Shown here: piece after piece, positions 57,426 through 64,000 of the stretch
Layout: every line of letters begins with the position of its first letter
Numbering within the stretch: the first letter of the stretch is position 1
From: Gyromitra esculenta
Lineage: Eukaryota; Ascomycota; Pezizomycetes; Pezizales; Discinaceae
Assembly (NCBI GenBank): GCA_038503075.1
Contig: JBCAML010000003.1
Location: 3,631,222 to 3,695,221 of the forward strand
Length of the DNA: 64,000 nucleotides
Direction: 5' to 3'
The notes under the pieces: generated by a model
Database searches by the model: none
What the model was told of the DNA's origin: nothing
Seen by the model: only the letters and a program-made list of their open reading frames with translations
Position numbers and translations under genes: made by a program

Positions 57426-60400
57426 GGGTCCCTAGACGGGGGGAGAGGGCATGTCGAGGACCGGGTGAACCATGAGCTTCACTTAGCCCGGCGTCAAGTT
57501 GAAGCAGGACCACAGTTAACCGATTGCTCTGCAGGACCCAGGCGGGCTCGGTGAGGTGCCCATCCGGCCTAAAGGACCTGAGAGATGATCGCGCTGGTGG
57601 TGTCTGCCCTGCAGGTACCAGATTTCAGGATTTGCTGCCACAGGAATATTCCCTGCCAAGAACGTATACAATAACGGATTTATAGGATCGTCGGCTCGGC
57701 GGTTGTCTCAGCCGTAAACCATAATTCTTATATTGCAGCTCACTTCTGTATGCGGAGGTTCATCAGCCAGGGCACCCCAGCAAGAGGTGGCTTCTACAAC
57801 CTACACCCGAATAGTAGCGAAACCCGAATATACGACCAAGACTGGTGAATTTACCCCACAAAACCGGCAAAATGTGCGCCCCATTGAGCACTACGTTATA
57901 ACGTTAGCTAGTTTTTATTTGTTTTTTATTTGTTTTGTTTCGCTCTAGAAATAAAGCTGCGGTGAAAAACAGGATGGCGCTGTTGCCCAGTAAGAGCGAA
58001 ATTAGACTTTGTTCTTAGTATGCATAAGCCATGGTTGGGAGAACACGTTACTTGCTCTACCCAGGTTATTACCGATTATTAGCACCCACGATTCCACAAT
58101 TCGACGACATGTCCTGTAGCAACAACAACGATATTACACAATACAGTATTTCCATGTAGTTTGATACCCCTAATTTTAAATACAGAAAAGCATTTAAACC
58201 ATGAATTGAATGGCTAGTGAAGTGTCGGTTCGGGTGCCGGGCGCTGGGGGGGTTTCACATATAGTTTAATGTCCGTCCAGTATAATATCAGCAGTGTTAA
58301 TGTGTGGGCGCTCTCCGGGTTCATAACTACTCCATGTACCAGTTCGAGCCCAAGACCACACAGCACACACGTATCTGGTGATGGAACGCATGGCCCATAA
58401 CTAATTCCAAAATAGCAGCGCGCTGCAAACCGGAATCTCAACCAACGAGATCCGCACAGCCTGAAACAGATTTTTTTTTTTTTTTCTTTGACGCCCAGCT
58501 AGCTACGAGGTTGCATTCTGTGTAGGTACCACACGAACCGCCAACATTGATATATGCTCACGCTTCTCAAAGATTTTATTTAATCTTCGCCGCAGCACCA
58601 GGATGGATCAATCTAGATCAATGCACATATACATGTATGTACCTTTACGTACATACGCACGAAATTAAAATTAATATCCGCGATTTTAAGATCTTTTTGA
58701 GAATATCGATGCGCGTCCTTACGTATGAGTTGTAAATGAGTCCTTTTTAGATCGCATGTTTGAATTTGAGGAATATTAGATTAAGACGGTGAAGTCGGAG
58801 CTTAGGGGTGTCTGTGACAATACATAGCATTCGCGGTTAATCCGGAGAGGCAAATCGGTAGCTCGGGCCGCAGCCACCACCTGTATTCGGAGAGTGGCGT
58901 GGTCATTGTAGGGATTGATGGAGGGGGTGGAGGGATGGACGTACTACGGGTACGGGGGAAAGTGATTCCAAGTTGCAATGCGCCAAGGTATTGATTAACA
59001 CGTAAATGGAAGAGGGCGTCGAGTCTTGGCTCACCGCCACCCATAGTACCTGCATGATGGCTGACAGGTCCTGAAAGCGCCATCAGAATGCGGGGGAGCG
59101 TTGCCAAGATGTGGCTTGGCTGGGGGAATTACGAATACGTGTAACGATAGTTAAGTGAAACTGAGGACCAAGAGTTTATAGGGGCTAAATTGCAGGAGAG
59201 CGCAAGCAAATTAGCCAGGCCAGTGGTGTAGTTGATAGTCCATGTCAATACTAGGGTAGTAGATTTGGGTAGAGTAGAGTAGACAGTAAATGGCTTAGAT
59301 GTAGGGTAGCATCGAGTAATCTCACTGGCGATCAGATAAGATTGTTGATAGTAGTCAATACCCCAGTAGTCATTGTCCAATTAACTCTTCAGGCGCGATC
59401 CCTTAATTTCAGTTGGTTTCACAGGACCCATTCATCTACAACCAGGGCAATATCTATATACCTAAATGCCTGAATGTTAATTTTCCGTCCCTTTAACTCT
59501 TCCTGCTATCGCCACCTGGTGATTAAAGACTTTCGGAGCGGAATATCATCCACCCCCACACGATCCACCCCGCCCCATTCATCCGCCTGGGCGACATGGT
59601 TACCGCCGAGGAGAGGGCAAGTCTTCCATTTCCCATCGTCCGGAATAATTGCTTTCGTCCAGAAACGAATTGCTTCCGTGAAGAGCGTTTGGGAGAAGAA
59701 GCGTCACATCTAATCCAGCGGTTCGATATGGCGCTCTTTTAGGCGGTAATCTCACTTGTCAGGTTCATCTATTTATTTATTTCCCCATATATCCCCTCCG
59801 CCGGATTGCGGGGCGTGTTCCCGCAAGTTGCTAACTACGTCGCCCGTCGCCTGGGGGTTGACTGTGGTCGACTCCGGTCGCTGGGAGGTCATGAGGCTGA
59901 AATTTGGCCAGATCCAGACAGTAAGCAAAAACAGGTACCTTTATTACGTGCAATCTATTTCTTTAATTATCGTGCATTGGTGGCCCGCTTGGTACCATCG
60001 AGACTACATTACGGATTGCCCGGCTGTCCATCCAGACGTGGCTTGGCAATCGACTGCCGTTCGAATGTGGGGTGGGGAGGTGGCAGCCGGTTCCCGAGCG
60101 CCAAGACCCCAGGATACCATTGGTGGGGGACGGCAGAGGGAAAGAGACGAACAACGAATACGCAGTTTGAGAACAAGTACTAGGGAGTGAGAGATTTAGA
60201 GTGAATATTGACATAGAGGAACTATACGAATTAGTTCTGTAGAATTTAGTGACTAATTGAAGCCTCTCGAGCTCATAGATTTATGCAATGTTTTGGCGGA
60301 GATTTAAACCCATCACGTTGAACAGATCAAGCAAGACCTTCAATATCGTTACTCTCAGCATCAGTCATGGACAGATGAAAATGATAAGCGATACATGCCC

Positions 60401-62874
60401 CAATTAGCACAACCCACACAGAGAGGAAGTACGTTGAGAGTTTAATGGTCGTAGGTTATGAAAGATAGAGTGTAAACAGGTTCAGTATGTCAATTCATTC
60501 AGGTGAGATTTTCGAGTGATAATTCATGATATCCAACTACCTAGTTGCTATTTTGTTGTTTATTTATAGACCAATTCAATGGCGCCACGCAAAAGGCGCC
60601 GGAAAATATTCGTCTGAACCAGGATCACAGTTGCAGAGTATCCAGAAATGAAATTTTTCATTCGTGTTACCAATTCCTTTCCCTTCATGGCTTAGTTGTT
60701 GGAAAACCTGATAACTGTCGCCAGCACAGCGTGGCTAGCAGGACCCGTTTCTCTATACGATTCGAGTGCGAGCATACATGTACCTGTCTGTATCACATCG
60801 TATTTGCAATCTATGTTTTCATTAATCGGCTTCGGACATAGGGTGCACTCGACCGCCTTATCTCACGAGCGACGAACATACGTGTAGTGGTTTCAAACTG
60901 GCCGCAAAACCTGCAGGGCGACCTTAATCACTCTCAGAGCGAAATCAACACTTGCTCATTGGATACGGAGATTTTTAAGTGTTTTAATCCCACCTGGCTA
61001 GCTGTATTCGTTATCCGCAAGATATCACGGCATAGCGTTTATGAGCCACAATGCAGATAACTTTCCGTAGATCAACCGAAGAGTAAAGCCTTATCTCCAA
61101 TCCCTAGATAGTACCTTCTGCCGTTTATTTTCCGTATCCCCCGGATTGAACCACAGGAGGCGGTCCTAATGATCCGCCCAGCATTCGCTAAGGCAGCTCC
61201 AACGCCTTCCTCTTCGGGCCCAACAAGAGCGAATGGATTCCACCATCAAATAGGAAAAATCTGCCCCCAACTATCCCTGGGGCAATCTCCCGCTTCCCTC
61301 AGAGCCTCTTCTTCCCACCGCCACACCATAATAGGATACCCTAACATCGGTTGCTCTCGTCTGATGGCGTCTGTTCTCTATCCGTATAGGGCGCTGAATG
61401 TGGCGGTGTATGATACCCTATTCACACCTAAGCGACGCGCCTGATCGCTTAGCTATCGGTTGATTTCCAAGGTGTGTCTTGCGGGGAAGAAAACGGTCGC
61501 ACTCGTAGATAAGCAAAAGGTCGGGTTAGACACGTGCACTCTTCCATGGCAGAGACGACATTCATCACACCCTCGTTGGTTTCCCTAGGAAGACAAGAAT
61601 TCGTGCATAAGGCTCCTCCAGAACTCTGCTACTTGTTCGTTCGCTTCTGATAGCATGCCCACACTACAGTAGCCTTTCCTTGCAAATAGCACGCACGGTC
61701 GTACGGTTGCGTGATTCCACCATTGCATCCCTCTCTTAAGTCACTCGACGAGTGATCTTTCGTGATGTCCCCGCTGTAGAATGTTTATGAATACCTTACT
61801 TCCCCCTACAGGCAGCACAGCCCTATATAATAACAAGCTCTCGCTATAGGAATACGCGCGGATTGTGAGTGTATCTGGTAAGGAAGGCGTCCCTAGAACA
61901 AAACTCGAGCGCTACCCCATCATCATAGATAGCTTTGATATAGCTTTTGTGCTTGCCATCGCGACCGTACCTCTGTTTAGTACCTATTAATACTTGCTGC
62001 TTTGGTACGTAACCCTCTAGGTTGGTCTTATTTCTATTTCCAAATCAGTAATTTCTTGTACTAACTATTTGGAGGTCAATAGTGCGAATGGATATTAATA
62101 CTTAACCTCGCTGTAAATGATGTATAACTTGACATCCGACTATTGCTTATTGCTTGTTATCAACAGTACGACTTGAGTTCTCCTGAGCCATTTATTACGT
62201 GCGCAGCCGAAATATATGTCTCCCCTATATCAATGCACCTATAATTCATGTGGCTGCACGCCGCCATGAGGATTGGGTGGGTGTAACATTCGCGGCTGCT
62301 GCAAGCGGTACTTGCGCTTTGAATGGGAACAGCTGATTGGAACCGCAATTTTATATCGCCATAGCTCGTGGTATTATTGCATCCATTTCGCTCGTTTCAT
62401 CGCTCACCAGGTAAAGGGATAGCAAATCGGAATCACCCCCTCCACCGGAACCCCTGGAGCGATCCCCCGCCTCCCCACACCCGTTTTCCCCACCAAAGCG
62501 GGGCCCCACTGGCTGATCGCTCTTTAATAAAAAGAAGACCGATATAAGTAGCCGTCGCATCGGCCCAATTTCTCTGTTTGGAGAAGAAAACAACAGCGGT
62601 TGGAGCACAGGTGTGTGTAGTGCTACTCGAGGACATGGCACCCTTAGCAGATCTGCCCTCAGTGGGTCGATATACAGCAGTAACTATGGACGCACCTATA
62701 CCAAAAATGCCGCTGGGGAACGGTATCACAACAAGAACTGCTGTCCCCTTCACCCGGTTGAGTGGCGATTGTTTGGGCATTCGCTACCATCGCAAGCCCT
62801 TGGAGGCAATCTATAGCGACCCCAACAGTTAGGAGCAGCGATACCAGGTATTCGAAAATTGTGTTTTAATATGC

Positions 62875-63694
62875 TTTTTTTTTTTTTTTTGTTAAATCAT
62901 TGTTTTATTGTTTGAATCTGGTACAAGAATGTCACATGCAACCGAAGTTATAGCGTGAACAAAACCCACGATCTCCAACCCTCCAAAAATAAAGTAAACA
63001 AAGTAAATATAACTGAAAATTTCAATCCAGAGTTTCCCTAACGGCAGCAAAAGCCAACAAAAAGTTATCCAACGTAAAACGATTAGTTTTCCATTGACTC
63101 AAAAAAGTCTAGAAGAGATGTAAAAGAAGATATAGAGTGAGCAGAAATTGATGATAAAATATCAGATGAGCAAGATGATGAAAGACTAACTAAGTCAATA
63201 TTTGATTTAATAGGAAAATTTGTTCTTGATTTCGAAATAAATTCTGCAAGAGCAATTAAGAAGGAAATATTGTTCCACACTGGAGAGTCTTCATCTATAG
63301 AATTTAAAAAGGGAATGAATAAATTTCTTTTGGATGATAGGGCGAAGCAGTGTAAAATAGTGTGCGAAAAATTTTGATCGTCTTCTCCACAAAGAGGACA
63401 TGTAGTAGGACCTGGATGTAACCAGGAAGTGTGGGCGGCAAGATAGCTCTTATGAGCTCTCATTTGGTGGATGCGACCAGCCATGAATTTCAAGAATTTC
63501 ATGAATAGATGTGGAGTTGTGGTGGTAGAGTAGTTATAATAACAGGGTCGAGGAAGGAGAGTGTCCCAGTCGTTAATGAGTTGGGATAGAATAGCATTAT
63601 TGCTACTTTCTAATATCATTGTACGGTTGGGGTTTTGTTTGTTTAGGATAGGCTGTGTCAGAAGAATTTGAGAAACTTCCACGCTTCGTTTCAT
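62875..63694 (-). mobile_element. 5'-truncated LINE-type retrotransposon next to the telomere
   Basis: Reading on the minus strand, an open frame (63083-63694) is followed by an about 190-base 3' UTR, an AATAAA at 62904-62909 and a 16-base poly(A) (poly-T on plus, 62875-62890). The frame has the Cys-His knuckle found at the C-terminus of many fungal LINE polyproteins. The reverse transcriptase and endonuclease parts are missing, so it is a truncated copy. Its 5' side faces the chromosome end, 220 bases away. The 3' UTR contains a diverged form (62931-62952) of the motif seen at 27069 and 28928. Confidence 0.7.
63083..63694 (-). pseudogene. C-terminal fragment of LINE ORF2-like protein
   Basis: The frame codes for 203 residues from an ATG at 63694. 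Near the middle is FLKFMAGRIHQMRAHKSYLA, then CPLCGEDDQNFSHTILHC, a C-x2-C...H...C arrangement as in zinc knuckles after the RNase H or reverse transcriptase region of fungal Tad-like elements. The C-terminus is Ser-rich. An in-frame TGA lies just before the ATG, so the copy is truncated or broken upstream. It is not a cellular gene. Confidence 0.65.
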
Positions 63695-63917
63695 AAGAAA
63701 TCAATAATCAAAGGTCGGACCCGGCTTTTAGCTTGGGAGTTCCTTTCATGGATTGATGTTTTCGTTGGTTAGCTGGGTATATGGATATAAGGTTGTTATG
63801 TCGTGTTGTTGTTCTTTATGTTTCCTTGGGTTTCCGTTGCAATGAGTCAAGTCTTTGTCATCAGGCGAGTTGGATTATGGTATATAAGCGAAGGGTTTTC
63901 CCTCTGGTTTATAGAAA
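63695..63917. other. Unique spacer between LINE and telomere
   Basis: About 220 bases with no open frame of note. It could be the residual 5' part of the retroelement or subtelomeric unique DNA. Confidence 0.4.
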
Positions 63918-64000
63918 GGGTTTAGGGTTTAGGGTTTAGGGTTTAGGGTTTAGGGTTTAGGGTTTAGGGTTTAGGGTTTAGGGTTTAGGGTTTAGGGTTT
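63918..64000 (+). repeat. Telomere repeat array, (TTTAGGG)n
   Basis: From 63918 to the window end the sequence is GGG followed by eleven perfect TTTAGGG units and TTT, with no variants. The G-rich strand runs 5' to 3' toward the end, as for a right telomere. The unit is seven bases (plant type), not the six-base TTAGGG usual in filamentous ascomycetes. Confidence 0.95.

Larger units (their letters stand above)
57057..62874. other. Cellobiohydrolase promoter, then gene-free subtelomeric DNA
   Basis: The first about 400 bases are the cellobiohydrolase promoter. Beyond it, nearly 5.5 kb contains only short frames without recognisable motifs. A run of 15 T sits at 58471-58485. A GC-richer part at about 62400-62830 has overlapping coding-like frames on both strands that I could not assign. 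Confidence 0.45.

Noticed and set aside
58471..58485. T15 run as a second LINE poly(A) tail
   Set aside because: There is no adjacent retroelement frame, no AATAAA in place and no shared 3' motif.
59756..60190. 144-codon plus-strand open frame
   Set aside because: Two overlapping frames of similar length, no motif and no promoter features.
62433..62832. Coding-like frames on both strands in a GC-rich part
   Set aside because: Neither strand gives a recognisable domain or a spliced model; the overlap suggests composition rather than a gene.
1..64000. CRISPR arrays, bacterial operons, ribosomal RNA genes
   Set aside because: No regularly spaced repeats, Shine-Dalgarno-led operons or rRNA sequence; the gene structure is eukaryotic throughout.

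Overview
This window is the right-hand end of a chromosome from a filamentous ascomycete. It stops in a perfect telomere-type array (TTTAGGG units, 63918-64000) oriented as expected for a right end. The fungal assignment rests on many short GT-AG introns of about 45-80 nt with CTRAY-like branch points, a GH7 cellobiohydrolase with a fungal-type CBM1, a fungal secreted phospholipase A2, an HSPA12-like Hsp70 and a DUF7918-like protein. The gene set fits a plant-associated, Leotiomycetes-like fungus, but that placement is inference.

I rebuilt 14 spliced or single-exon genes by following reading frame, splice phase and family resemblance. Block 1 (0-26 kb): a 7-dehydrocholesterol-reductase-like sterol reductase (266-2058), a flavin monooxygenase (6315-7784), a secreted two-domain protein (10514-12288), a TPR protein (12606-14670), a coiled-coil protein of unknown role (15421-16917), an HSPA12-like Hsp70 (17471-19833), a GH5 steryl-glucosidase/endoglycoceramidase-like enzyme (20893-23450) and a DUF7918-like protein (24158-26092). 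Block 2 (26-41 kb) is a gene desert with one C2H2 zinc-finger gene (35037-36201) and faint retroelement relics.

Block 3 (41-57 kb): a metallo-beta-lactamase-fold protein with an eroded metal site (41366-42316), an F-box protein (42804-44262), an MFS transporter with one apparently broken splice acceptor and a 10-nt exon (44758-46768), an EamA drug/metabolite transporter (47650-49002), a secreted phospholipase A2 (50059-50667) and a cellobiohydrolase (55416-57056). A 176-bp MITE-like element with 50-bp inverted repeats lies upstream of the phospholipase gene. Block 4 (57-64 kb) has no gene I can support until a 5'-truncated LINE-type retrotransposon (62875-63694). Its poly(A) end faces the centromere and its 5' end faces the telomere.

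The secreted cellulase, secreted phospholipase and two transporters fit a role in growth on plant tissue. No polyketide synthase, NRPS or terpene synthase is present, so I do not call a secondary-metabolite cluster. The most noteworthy items are the plant-type telomere unit, the telomere-abutting LINE and its shared 3' motif at two internal loci, the MITE-like element, the sterol reductase, and the broken MFS intron.
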